The translations under genes were made by a program, and so were the position numbers. From assembly GCA_017615275.1 (NCBI GenBank), contig JAGAAO010000005.1:1-55743 (forward strand): a stretch of DNA of 55,743 bases, given 5' to 3'. This document shows positions 24,797 to 33,344 of this stretch, in pieces; the stretch's first letter is position 1, and the number at the start of each line of letters is the position of its first letter. Source of the stretch: Butyrivibrio sp. Lineage in GTDB: Bacteria > Bacillota > Clostridia > Lachnospirales > Lachnospiraceae. The notes beneath the pieces are model-generated. The model was not told the origin of the DNA and did no database searches. It worked only from the letters and a program-made list of their open reading frames with translations.

Positions 24797-25744
24797 TTAC
24801 TTAACAACTGCACCCTTAACAGGCTTGATGGTCATAGTTACGATTGCAAGAAGAACGATACCGGTTACGATATTCTGTACCGTTGTAGGTGCTCCCAAAG
24901 CAACGAAGCCCTGGAAAAGGAGCTGAATAATAAATTCACCGATAACGATAGCTACTACCGGATGTCCGTACTTCTTAAATGCGAGTCCGAAGAACGTTCC
25001 CATAAGAGGCGGGAAGTTACGGGCCATTGAAGCAAGATTGGATTCACTTGTCATTGAAGTTCCGTATGAAATTGTAAGAACTGCCTCAATACCTACAAAG
25101 AGACCACAAAGTACAAATGCCACAACCTTGTATTTGTCTACATTAACACCCATGTTCTTGGCAACAACTTCGTTGGAGCCGATAGCATAGGTATAAGTTC
25201 CGATCTTGGTGTACTTAAGAATGAATCCGCAAAGGCAGAATGCAAAAAGTGCCAAGATAAGGTTCCAAGGATAATCACCAAAGGCTCTGTATGAAGTACC
25301 AAGAATTACGTTCTTTTCGTTCGTGGCAAAAATTGAAAGAGCCTCATATACAAGGGATAATCCCGCAGTAACAATAAGTGACGAAATTCTAAGTTTAATA
25401 TATACAAGTCCGTTGAGGAGCCCAACAAGTACTCCGACGATCATCGGAGCAAAGATGAGTCCCGCATATCCGAAACTATTACTCATTTTCACTGCAATCA
25501 CCGAAGAAAGTACGATGTTTGCGCCCACACTCATATCAAAAGGTCCCATTACACAAATAAAATAGAGACCGCAGCCACCAACCGCATAGATCAGCGCTGT
25601 CTTCAAATAGGTCTGTAATCTGTTAAAATCGCCGAATGTCTCAGGAGCAAGTGTTTTGAAGATTGCCCAGAAAACAAACGCGATGAAGATCAAAAGCAGA
25701 AGTCCGAATACCTGACTCTGTTTGAATTTTTGAAACTTACTCAT
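24797..25744 (-). CDS. Sugar ABC transporter permease (CUT2 family), first permease
   Basis: The 315-aa protein has eight to ten transmembrane segments and the CUT2 permease signature GPFDMSVGANIVLSSV and the cytoplasmic loop AIGSNEVVAKNMGVNVDKYK. It is only distantly like the second permease, so the pair is not a recent duplication. I begin at MSKFQKFKQ, where GGGAGGA lies five bases upstream; the in-frame codons before it lack a site. It follows the binding protein after a 117-nt gap with a strong hairpin. Confidence 0.88.
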   Translation of the reverse strand: MSKFQKFKQSQVFGLLLLIFIAFVFWAIFKTLAPETFGDFNRLQTYLKTALIYAVGGCGLYFICVMGPFDMSVGANIVLSSVIAVKMSNSFGYAGLIFAPMIVGVLVGLLNGLVYIKLRISSLIVTAGLSLVYEALSIFATNEKNVILGTSYRAFGDYPWNLILALFAFCLCGFILKYTKIGTYTYAIGSNEVVAKNMGVNVDKYKVVAFVLCGLFVGIEAVLTISYGTSMTSESNLASMARNFPPLMGTFFGLAFKKYGHPVVAIVIGEFIIQLLFQGFVALGAPTTVQNIVTGIVLLAIVTMTIKPVKGAVVK

Positions 25745-25791
25745 AAAATCCTCCCGCAAGAGTTTTGTTATACATACTGTTCTTTTAATAC

Positions 25792-25826
25792 ATGTCGTAT
25801 ATCCCGGATGGCGGGATATACGACAT
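25792..25826 (-). other. Perfect 15-bp hairpin between binding protein and permease
   Basis: The arms ATGTCGTATATCCCG and CGGGATATACGACAT enclose the loop CCATC (minus strand). No U-tract follows, so it is more likely an mRNA end-stabilising or processing structure that gives the binding protein a higher level than the permeases, as at malE-malF. Partial termination cannot be excluded. Confidence 0.7.
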
Positions 25827-25861
25827 CTCCTTAGTTATAAATCAAATTATCTTTTTTATTA

Positions 25862-27091
25862 TTAGTTGCTGTGACGAGAAATAACATCGTCAATTGAAAG
25901 GCTTGTAGCTGCCTTATTAAGATCCTCAAAGCTGTATCCTGCCATCTCAACAAGCTCTTCATCTGTATAAGGATCTTCTTTTACGAAATACTTCTCATAG
26001 TTTGCGTAATCCTCAGGTGATGATACATAAAGGTAAGGGAACTGGATCTCATATCCGAACTCTCCGTCAGCCTTTACATAATTGCCCTTAACTGCGTTAA
26101 GAACAAGGAAGAATGCGAACAAAGGATCGCAGAAGTGTCCGCCTGACTCAGCAAACATTCCGCCTGACTTAAGCTGATCTGCAAGATCATCAAGGAAGTC
26201 AGTTGATACAACGTCGATCTTTCCTGTAAGACCTTCGTTAGCATAAGCACCGATAGAACCAACAAGGGGATCTCCGCCGCCGCCTGCTACGATAAGAGCG
26301 TCCATTCCGGGATTTGAGTTGTAAAGTGACATAGCTGCTGCTGCACCTTCTTCTGAAGATGTGTTAGCATATACGGGCTCTGTGAGCAGTGCCTGATCAT
26401 CAGCATGTGCTGCGTTCCACTCATCTACAGCCTTCTTGTATCCCTGCCATCTAAGCTGGAATGTAGCATCACCAACTGTCCAAGCCTCAAGACCGATCTT
26501 TCTGTCGCCCTTCTCAAGAAGGAGGTTAACAAGTGTATATCCGTTTGTTATCTCATCTTCATGAACTGCGCCTACATAGAACTTTGAATTGCAAGCTGTC
26601 TGATATACTTCAGGGCTGTTATCCTTAGAAATGATACGGAAGAACTGTGCGATATAAACGCCGTTCTCTGTACATGTATTGATTGCTGAAGTCATCTCTG
26701 AATCTGCTGAGTTACAAATAATAATTCCCTGGCATCCTGCTGCGCAAAGCTGCTCAACAGAAGCTGTAACCTGCTCAGATACATGTCCCTGATCAACATA
26801 CTGAACTTCAACGCCGTTTGCCTTAGCTGCCTTATCAACGATCTTCTTACACTGGCTACCAAGAACGTCTGTTGAACTCCAGATGGAAACACCGATTTTA
26901 ATATTTTCGTTACTGCCGCCACCACTGTTAGCGTTGTCACCGCCTGATGAAGCTGAGCCATTATCTGCTCCTGCAGGTGCCGGTGCCGGTGAAGTTGTGC
27001 TTCCACTGTCGTTTGCACAACCCATTAAAAGTGATGATGTCATCAAACCTGCGAGAAGCATTGCGCCTACCCTTTTGAAATTCTTTTTCAT
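25862..27091 (-). CDS. Sugar ABC transporter substrate-binding lipoprotein
   Basis: A lipoprotein signal ends in the lipobox LLMGC (cysteine at residue 25), followed by a Gly/Ser/Ala/Pro linker and a Peripla_BP_4-type ligand domain: NIKIGVSIWSSTDVLGSQCK, then QLCAAGCQGIIICNSADSEM and DVVSTDFLDDLADQL. It is the external receptor of the CUT2 importer and would bind a monosaccharide or a related small ligand. Quorum-signal or nucleoside binding is possible in this family too. TAAGGAGG is an excellent binding site. The 82-nt leader holds competing hairpins. Confidence 0.88.
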   Translation of the reverse strand: MKKNFKRVGAMLLAGLMTSSLLMGCANDSGSTTSPAPAPAGADNGSASSGGDNANSGGGSNENIKIGVSIWSSTDVLGSQCKKIVDKAAKANGVEVQYVDQGHVSEQVTASVEQLCAAGCQGIIICNSADSEMTSAINTCTENGVYIAQFFRIISKDNSPEVYQTACNSKFYVGAVHEDEITNGYTLVNLLLEKGDRKIGLEAWTVGDATFQLRWQGYKKAVDEWNAAHADDQALLTEPVYANTSSEEGAAAAMSLYNSNPGMDALIVAGGGGDPLVGSIGAYANEGLTGKIDVVSTDFLDDLADQLKSGGMFAESGGHFCDPLFAFFLVLNAVKGNYVKADGEFGYEIQFPYLYVSSPEDYANYEKYFVKEDPYTDEELVEMAGYSFEDLNKAATSLSIDDVISRHSN

Positions 27092-27141
27092 AGATACGTA
27101 ACCTCCTTAAAATTTAGAGAAAATATAATAAACCGATTCGC

Positions 27142-27174
27142 GCCATCCACGAATCTGATTCGGTACAAGATGGC
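27142..27174 (-). other. Competing hairpins before the binding-protein gene
   Basis: GCCATC/GATGGC encloses CGAATC-A-GATTCG, while the same GATTCG could instead pair with a third copy, CGAATC, at 27135-27140. The two folds exclude each other. The segment follows directly on the stop codon of the small lipoprotein gene. Confidence 0.6.
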
Positions 27175-27623
27175 TATTTGAGTCCTACAACTTCATAGGT
27201 TTTGGACTCTTCTTTGCCAAACACCACACCGGCAGATTCTGCCGCCGAGCTGTCATATGATACCGTTACCGTAACCTTGTCTCCGTTTGATAAACCTGTA
27301 TTCTTATCGATGTTAAGTGTTATAGAAGATACTGCATTGATGTATCCGGTAAGCTCTGAAAGATCTTCCATCTCATTCATTTCTTTGATCTTCTCTTCTC
27401 CACCAACCATCTCGGTCTCAATTCCGTCATAGTCGACATTGACAAATGCTGTACCTTCGCCATTCTTTCCGGAAAACTCCACCGTTACGTAGTCAAGAAT
27501 ATTTGTAACGCCATCAGTTGTATCTATTTCAGCTTTTTTATCTTTCCCACATCCCGCCACCGTAAGTGCAACAGTAATTAGTGCAGTTACTATAAAAGCC
27601 TTGATTTTCTTTCCGTAATACAC
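27174..27623 (-). CDS. Small uncharacterised lipoprotein
   Basis: The 149-aa product has a lipoprotein signal with lipobox VAGC (cysteine at about residue 25). The mature part has two repeats of a beta-rich pattern: DYVTVEFSGKNGEGTAFVNV and GLSNGDKVTVTVSYDSS, like small Ig-like or DUF-type domains in clostridial lipoproteins. I do not recognise a named family. It uses a GTG start, nine bases behind GGGAGG. As the first gene of the transporter transcript it might be an accessory for ligand capture or signal to the sensor kinase next door. Confidence 0.7.
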   Translation of the reverse strand: MYYGKKIKAFIVTALITVALTVAGCGKDKKAEIDTTDGVTNILDYVTVEFSGKNGEGTAFVNVDYDGIETEMVGGEEKIKEMNEMEDLSELTGYINAVSSITLNIDKNTGLSNGDKVTVTVSYDSSAAESAGVVFGKEESKTYEVVGLK

Positions 27624-27665
27624 CGAGCATTACCTCCCGTGATAGATTAATTCTGTGTTCAAAAC

Positions 27666-27702
27666 AAAAAGCTTCATAAACATGTTTCATGTTCACGAAG
27701 CT
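27666..27702 (-). terminator. Hairpin terminator between regulator and transporter genes
   Basis: A 15-bp stem with two mismatches (AGCTTCGTGAACATG/CATGTTTATGAAGCT, loop AAA) is followed by TTTTTG on the minus strand. It ends the regulator transcript or serves as an attenuator for the transporter genes 43 nt further. Confidence 0.75.
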
Positions 27703-27730
27703 ATTGTAACAATATAATTAAACAATCGAA

Positions 27731-27780
27731 TAGCACAATTTAGAAAAACTGACTATCACATTTTTGAAAAAATTGTGCTA
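27731..27780. promoter_or_regulatory. Inverted repeat at the end of the response regulator gene
   Basis: Perfect 11-bp arms TAGCACAATTT/AAATTGTGCTA are 28 nt apart. The right arm overlaps the regulator's TAG stop. The layout, upstream of the transporter genes, fits a binding site for the AraC-type regulator or an extended hairpin at the transcript end. Confidence 0.5.
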
Positions 27781-29364
27781 GTCAATTTTTTTCCTGTATT
27801 CACTTGGACTTATTCCCTCAAATCTCCTGAATACACGGCTAAAATAGTTATAATCGTCATATCCGACTTCAAAAGAAATAGACTCAAGCTTATTGTTTTC
27901 ATCCTGCATAAGCTCTTTTGCCTTATCCATTCTGCACCTTGTTATACATGCGGTGATGGTCTCATTGTACTTTTGTGAAAACTTCTTTGATAAATAGCTT
28001 GGTTCCACAAAGAACTGCTCGGCAAGTCCCGATAGTGACAGATGCTCCATATAATGTTCTTCTATATAATTATGTATACTGTCAACCTGCTGACTTATCG
28101 ATGTATGCTCGGATGCTCCGTCACCTACAGCCATCTTTATCGCCAGTACAATATTGTCCAGGATTATATCTTTATTAAGAGATCTGAGTCCGTAATTTAT
28201 GGCATCCTGAACTTCTTCATAAGAACGGTTGTCTCCGTTCTTATCGGAATCCGCGATCGTATTGAGCGCCCCAGCCGTAAACTGCGTAACTTCGAACAAG
28301 CTCCACTTTGATTCGTCGCACTTTTTAAGCCCCGCCGTCTCAAGAATGGCGTTCTCAGCCTGACTTATGTCGTGTTTGGCAAGACTGTCCGAAACAAGAG
28401 ATTCTATGCGGCCTGTATATCTGTCTTTCAACTCGGATATCTTTTTCCCACCCGTACACATAACTATGCTGTGCTCGCGCCCAAACGGTCTGGACACAAG
28501 ATCCGATATCATATCCCTGTAGACCGCCGCTATATCATCCAAAGAGCTTGTCTTGTCGTGAACAACGACCGTTATAGGCCCCTGCGTATCTATAGGAAAT
28601 GCTTCCAGAATATGATCCGCTATAACTCGCAGTCTTGCGGGCGTTGCATTAAGCTCAATAATGAACTCATTTACCTTATCGGTGTAGTTAAATACTATGG
28701 TAAGCTCATCACCGACAAGCTCGCGAAGCTTATTCTTAAGATCATAGGACATTCTGAGAACATCCTTATCATAGCTCTGTTTTAGAATCTCAACATCGTG
28801 AAACTTGATAAGTATGGTGGATATTTCCGAAAAAACCTTGGTGCTCGGAATATGAAAATCCTTGCCCGGTCTGAATAGTTTTCCGTTTAAAAGAGATGAG
28901 AACTCATCATCCTCAAGGAATGACGAAACATAGTTCTCTCTGAGCCTGCTGTCTTCTTTGACAGCTTTCTCCGCTTCTCTCTCTTCCAAAGTTTTAAGCG
29001 CCTTACTAAGAGAATCGACAAGCTGTTCCTTGCTGACGGGTTTCAACAGATAGTCGATACCTCCGGACATAAAAACCCCCTTAACCTTGCGAAAGTCATC
29101 ATATCCGCTCACAGCAAGGGTTATTATATCGGGATATTCCGTGCTGATCCTCTCAAGCAGTTCAAGACCGCTCAAAAATGGCATATTTATATCCGTTATG
29201 ATTATGTCGGGTTTTTCTTTGGGGATTCGCTCAAGAACTTCTTCACCGTCGCATGCAGGTTCAAGAAATTCTATGGAGTAATCTTCCCATGACAGCATAT
29301 GTCTGATATTCTCACGGCTCCATAATTCATCGTCAGCTGCCAATACCTTGTACTTCGCCCCCAC
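27778..29364 (-). CDS. Response regulator with AraC-type DNA-binding domain (YesN-like)
   Basis: The N-terminal receiver domain shows the acidic pair in LAADDELWSRE, the phospho-acceptor aspartate in IIITDINMPFLSG (about residue 57) and the conserved lysine in YLLKPVSKEQL. A variable middle part of about 280 residues follows. The C-terminal 100 residues are an AraC double HTH (IEEHYMEHLSLSGLAEQFF; DKAKELMQDENNKLESISF; YDDYNYFSRVFRRFEGISPS). The GTG start is supported by AAAGGAGG six bases away. It overlaps the kinase gene by 32 bp, so the pair is coupled. The likely target is the sugar transporter downstream. Confidence 0.93.
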   Translation of the reverse strand: MGAKYKVLAADDELWSRENIRHMLSWEDYSIEFLEPACDGEEVLERIPKEKPDIIITDINMPFLSGLELLERISTEYPDIITLAVSGYDDFRKVKGVFMSGGIDYLLKPVSKEQLVDSLSKALKTLEEREAEKAVKEDSRLRENYVSSFLEDDEFSSLLNGKLFRPGKDFHIPSTKVFSEISTILIKFHDVEILKQSYDKDVLRMSYDLKNKLRELVGDELTIVFNYTDKVNEFIIELNATPARLRVIADHILEAFPIDTQGPITVVVHDKTSSLDDIAAVYRDMISDLVSRPFGREHSIVMCTGGKKISELKDRYTGRIESLVSDSLAKHDISQAENAILETAGLKKCDESKWSLFEVTQFTAGALNTIADSDKNGDNRSYEEVQDAINYGLRSLNKDIILDNIVLAIKMAVGDGASEHTSISQQVDSIHNYIEEHYMEHLSLSGLAEQFFVEPSYLSKKFSQKYNETITACITRCRMDKAKELMQDENNKLESISFEVGYDDYNYFSRVFRRFEGISPSEYRKKID

Positions 29365-31153
29365 TTGTTGCCTCCTTTACTATGGGTAATTCAATAATTG
29401 CCTTTGTACCTTCTTCAGGATTGCTCTCGTATCGTATTCCGTACTCTCTTCCGTATACGATCTTGAGTCTTGCATTCACATTCATGATACCAATGGAACG
29501 TCCCATCTCGATCCTGCTGATATCTGCCTTTTCCAGTTGCTCATTCATCGCGTCGGCGTCCATTCCCGCGCCGTTATCTTCTATTGTGATCCGAAGTTTA
29601 TCATCCACATGAGTCGCGGATATGATAAGCTCCTTATCTTTTCTTCTTGTCAACCTCAGACCGTGCTGCAGCGCATTCTCAACAATCGGCTGCAATGTGA
29701 TCCTCGGAATATTGTCTTTTAACGTGTCCGAATCAATATGGTATGTATATTTTACCGAATTACCGTTTCGCACATCCATAACGTACAGATAGTTTCTGAC
29801 ATGTGCCATCTCCTGTTGGAGTGTTGATTTGGAATCGGAAATATTCAAACTGTATCTGAATATAGCGGACAACGACTGGCACAATCCGCTGACCAGATTG
29901 CAGTTCTGTGATGCGGCTATACCGCTCATGGTGTCAAGCGTATTATATAAAAAGTGCGGATTGATCTGAGCCTGAAGCGCTTTATATTGAGTACGCTCCA
30001 CAAGCACCTTGGCTTCGTACTCCTCCTGCACCATCACCTGCATCCTGTCAAGCATCTCGTTGAACTCTTCGCCCATGACTTTAAGTTCTTCCGTCCATCC
30101 GTCAGTCTCAGCCCGAAGCTCTGTTTCACCGTTCTTTATCCTTATGATGGTCGCATTCAGCTTTCCTACAGGCTTATATATAAATTCCGATATTGCCGTA
30201 CCGAATATAAGCGTAACAATAAGGATCAAACCAGCTATCATCGTAAACATACGCGCCAGCGCACTCTGTGTTTTCATCATAAGCGACTGCGGCGTAAGCA
30301 TCACTATATGTATATTATACTTGTTTGAAGGTCTGCTGTTTAAATAAAAATCCCCGTATTCATCGTCAAACTTCGGAAATTCCTGTGAAGCTGTAGCGAT
30401 AAGCCTGGATATATCCGAGAATATCGCACTCTCCTCTTTGGTCATATTACCAACCTGAGTTATCGGTGAATCGCCTTCAGGCTGAAGCCATACATACACA
30501 TCTCTCGAGGAGATATATTTGCTCATTATATTGGCCACTTCCTGCGAGCTGAAATCGCACACCAGATATCCGAACTGCGATCTTCTGTCATCATATGTAT
30601 GGAGCTTTAAACAGAACCTTACAACATCACTGTTTGCGTCATAATTATGATATCCCGACAGCATAACGGAATAATCATCAGTCTTAAGGAACTTGGTAAG
30701 GTGTGACAGATTCACATACTTTCCCGTTTCATGCAGGTCATTGGGATAACTGTAGGGCTGCTTTCTCCACGAACTAACCAGATTATCTTCATTATCATAA
30801 ATATACATGGCAAGCAGCTGTTCATCTGCGTCAAAACGCTTCTCCGACATATGCCACGCTGCCCAGTAATAATCATTTAGCGTATTACTTCCTGCGGGAG
30901 ACACCCTCATGTCATATATCATATCAGTTTCCGAATATATGGTCTGCATCTTTGCAACAATTCCCGTAAAATAGGAATCAAGCTCAGCCTCAATACGTTC
31001 GAGCGTCTCATCATTGTTCAAAAGAGATTCTCTTCGTATCTGCTGCCTTGACGTAAATTCAAACACAACGGTCTGAGCTATAATTGCAAAAATCGTACAT
31101 CCGAACACCAAGGTCAAAATACCCCGGCGCATTGTCTTTTTTATTTTCTTCAT
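29333..31153 (-). CDS. Sensor histidine kinase (YesM-like)
   Basis: The 606-aa kinase has a first transmembrane helix at about 11-33, an extracellular sensor region to about 280, a second helix at about 285-312, a HAMP-like linker (GKLNATIIRIKNGETELRAE), and the His_kinase domain with KALQAQINPHFLYNTLD, where the histidine is phosphorylated. The HATPase part has IVENALQHGLR (N box) and IEDNGAGMD (G1). With the AraC-type regulator it forms the usual YesM/YesN pair for carbohydrate uptake. The sensor may read the ligand together with the binding lipoprotein. GAGG is close to the ATG, and the start is not certain. Confidence 0.92.
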   Translation of the reverse strand: MKKIKKTMRRGILTLVFGCTIFAIIAQTVVFEFTSRQQIRRESLLNNDETLERIEAELDSYFTGIVAKMQTIYSETDMIYDMRVSPAGSNTLNDYYWAAWHMSEKRFDADEQLLAMYIYDNEDNLVSSWRKQPYSYPNDLHETGKYVNLSHLTKFLKTDDYSVMLSGYHNYDANSDVVRFCLKLHTYDDRRSQFGYLVCDFSSQEVANIMSKYISSRDVYVWLQPEGDSPITQVGNMTKEESAIFSDISRLIATASQEFPKFDDEYGDFYLNSRPSNKYNIHIVMLTPQSLMMKTQSALARMFTMIAGLILIVTLIFGTAISEFIYKPVGKLNATIIRIKNGETELRAETDGWTEELKVMGEEFNEMLDRMQVMVQEEYEAKVLVERTQYKALQAQINPHFLYNTLDTMSGIAASQNCNLVSGLCQSLSAIFRYSLNISDSKSTLQQEMAHVRNYLYVMDVRNGNSVKYTYHIDSDTLKDNIPRITLQPIVENALQHGLRLTRRKDKELIISATHVDDKLRITIEDNGAGMDADAMNEQLEKADISRIEMGRSIGIMNVNARLKIVYGREYGIRYESNPEEGTKAIIELPIVKEATSGGEVQGIGS

Positions 31154-31176
31154 ACCTCGTTTATCCTATATATAAT

Positions 31177-31206
31177 GAAGCTCCGAACTTATTGGTTCGG
31201 AGCTTC
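31177..31206 (-). terminator. Perfect 12-bp hairpin after the TPR-GGDEF gene
   Basis: Arms GAAGCTCCGAAC and GTTCGGAGCTTC are perfect with a six-base loop. On the minus strand ATTATATATA follows instead of a T run, so it could be a weak terminator or a processing site between the GGDEF gene and the kinase gene. Confidence 0.6.
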
Positions 31207-31248
31207 AAATTCAACGAAACAAAAGAGCAACCTCTTTGTATACCGCGA

Positions 31249-32883
31249 TCAGCTGTGCTTAGCTCCTTTCAACGATTCCTCAGACATAACAGCCTTGTGA
31301 AGAAGCACTATCTCGCCCTTCTTGTGTTTTTTAACCTCATAAAGCGCATTGTCTGCCGTATACATGTAATCCCAGAGTTTGGTAGTAGCTTCAGGAACAA
31401 AGTTCCTTATACCCTGAGAAATACTTATCTGCGTATCAATAGTTGTTTCGGAGGATCCTATATGTAATTCTCTGACATTACTTCTGAGCTCGGTTGCATG
31501 GTCCATTACTTCATCGTCAGTCATGTCTTCATAAATAATGACAAACTCATCTCCGCCGTACCTGAAACCATGTATCTTATCATCACCGGCACACTTTTCT
31601 ATTATTATCTCCGCAATCTTCTTAAGGCATTCATCTCCTGCCTGATGTCCGTAATTATCATTGAACTGCTTGAAATTATCCACATCAAGGATCTCAACCG
31701 CAAGAGACTTCCTCTCATTGTATGCCTCTTCAAAAGCTCTGTCGGCATATTTATTGAGTCCGTACCTGTTTCCGAGCCCTGTAAGCGAATCTGTCTCGGC
31801 TTTCTTAAGAAGAGCAGTATTTTCCTGCTCCATATCACTGAGCTTAGCCCTTATCTCCAGGAAGAACTTATAGTTTGAAATACTCTCTTTTTCAAGAGCG
31901 ATGGAATAATTATAGAAATCCGCAAGCGCTCTTTTCTTCTCTTCTTCATCATCAACAACTTCGTACATCTCGCACTTTATCTGAGCGTGCAGTTTCTTCA
32001 TGTAAGCAATGTTTACATCCTTGAGCATCTTCTCGGTGTTCTTTATGAAATGAACAACTTCATCCGTTCTTCCTGTTTCTATAAAGAAACGGCAAACACC
32101 CAGAACATCTTCCAGACAATCAAACGGGAACTTCTTATCCTGTATGATCTGAGAAAGGACATTCGAATATCGCTCATATTCTTCCATATTTCCAAGCATG
32201 TAATTTCCGCGCATCCTCACATCGAGAACCGGGATATCTTTGAAGTATTCTCGTTTTACTCTGGGATCGGACTCCAACCTGTCGATCGCAAGAAGACATT
32301 TCCTGACTAAATCAGGCTTATCCAAATGCATATAACAATCTGCTTCGAACGAATAGCAAAAGAGTATGTTTCTGTAGAACATACTATCTCCCTTATCCCT
32401 TCGCAAATGTCTGTGAGCAGCATTTATATAAGTAAGTGCAGTCTTTGCATCCGCGATCCTGAAATAGATCTGCCCTATATTGTACTCAATAAGTCCCGAA
32501 GCAGGACTCTTTTCAAGTTCAATACTATGCCTTATGCCCGTCATAAAGAAATCCAGAGCAAGTTCCAGATTTCCGTGATTCAAGGCATCGATGCCGAGAA
32601 GGTTGTAGCACCTTGCAAGATGCTCATTATCCCCACATCTCTGTAAATATTCGATTGCTTTAAGGATATTGTCATTGAAATTGTTATATTCCGTACTAAG
32701 GTCATAACATGCATCCGCAAGATAGTAGTATGAATACCCCAAAAGATTGATATCATCAAGATCCTTAGCTTTCTCAACCAGATTCTTGCATATACCAATA
32801 TAACTATCTGACATGCTCGATCGAGCCATCAGTAGTTCTCTTATCTCTGTTTGAATTTCATTGCTATAATTCTGGATATCCAT
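31249..32883 (-). CDS. TPR-GGDEF protein (putative diguanylate cyclase)
   Basis: About 330 N-terminal residues are helical repeats of the TPR type (NLLGYSYYYLADACYDLSTE; NEHLARCYNLLGIDALNHG), followed by a short coiled coil and a GGDEF domain at about 370-530. The active-site motif is intact (RYGGDEF), as is the metal-binding block ILDVDNFKQFNDNYGHQAGD. The inhibitory RxxD site five residues before GGDEF is missing (it reads DDKI), so product inhibition through that site is not expected. There is no membrane segment, so the TPRs likely sense a protein partner in the cytoplasm. An extended -10 promoter is upstream. Confidence 0.88.
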   Translation of the reverse strand: MDIQNYSNEIQTEIRELLMARSSMSDSYIGICKNLVEKAKDLDDINLLGYSYYYLADACYDLSTEYNNFNDNILKAIEYLQRCGDNEHLARCYNLLGIDALNHGNLELALDFFMTGIRHSIELEKSPASGLIEYNIGQIYFRIADAKTALTYINAAHRHLRRDKGDSMFYRNILFCYSFEADCYMHLDKPDLVRKCLLAIDRLESDPRVKREYFKDIPVLDVRMRGNYMLGNMEEYERYSNVLSQIIQDKKFPFDCLEDVLGVCRFFIETGRTDEVVHFIKNTEKMLKDVNIAYMKKLHAQIKCEMYEVVDDEEEKKRALADFYNYSIALEKESISNYKFFLEIRAKLSDMEQENTALLKKAETDSLTGLGNRYGLNKYADRAFEEAYNERKSLAVEILDVDNFKQFNDNYGHQAGDECLKKIAEIIIEKCAGDDKIHGFRYGGDEFVIIYEDMTDDEVMDHATELRSNVRELHIGSSETTIDTQISISQGIRNFVPEATTKLWDYMYTADNALYEVKKHKKGEIVLLHKAVMSEESLKGAKHS

Positions 32884-33344
32884 GAATTCGCACCCGTTGT
32901 GTAGAAATTAGAATCACAAAATACGCAATTCTGATTTTATTATATCATTTTACAACATACATGCGCCTCTCGCAAGAATACCGCCCTTATATGACACGCG
33001 TGACAGGTAAGATATTTGGTTTACATAAGCGTATTGACCTTCTCGGTCACACAGTTACTTTTACACTATATTTTGATTAAAATTATCACACCACGTAAAA
33101 CCCGATTCCTAGCGGTTCTCGAGAATAATTTTTTCTGCTAATCCCCAATTTCCACAGAGTTATCCACATGACATTGACGTCATTTCAAAAGAAACTTTTT
33201 ATCATTTTTCGTTCAATATGTTGTATTGAGTCTAATATTGACACAATTCGCACCATTGTCAGGCTTACATAAAATCATAATTTTACACTTTATGTTACCA
33301 TGCTATTCCTTTTTTTATAAATATTTCATTAAAATCATGGATTT
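32884..33344. other. 461-bp AT-rich intergenic region with one DnaA box
   Basis: No gene is seen on either strand. It holds the promoter of the TPR-GGDEF gene, a consensus DnaA box TTATCCACA at 33160-33168 with a weaker TTTCCACAG ten bases before, and the 8-bp palindrome TGACGTCA soon after. No other clear DnaA boxes are present, so I do not call an origin. AT-rich inverted repeat ATTAAAATC/GATTTTTAAT at 33330-33352 near the helicase stop may be its transcript end. Confidence 0.6.
32939..32947 (-). promoter_or_regulatory. Extended -10 promoter of the TPR-GGDEF gene
   Basis: TGATATAAT on the minus strand is a perfect -10 with the TG extension. No -35 is recognisable at 16-18 nt. The 5' UTR would be about 50 nt. 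Confidence 0.6.

Noticed and set aside
29333-29364. Frameshift between sensor kinase and response regulator
   Set aside because: Both proteins are complete at the overlap; the regulator has its own GTG start with a good binding site, so it is ordinary coupling.
32884-33344. Possible replication origin
   Set aside because: Only one consensus DnaA box and one weak one, no dnaA, dnaN or rpmH nearby, and no AT-rich repeat set typical of an unwinding element.
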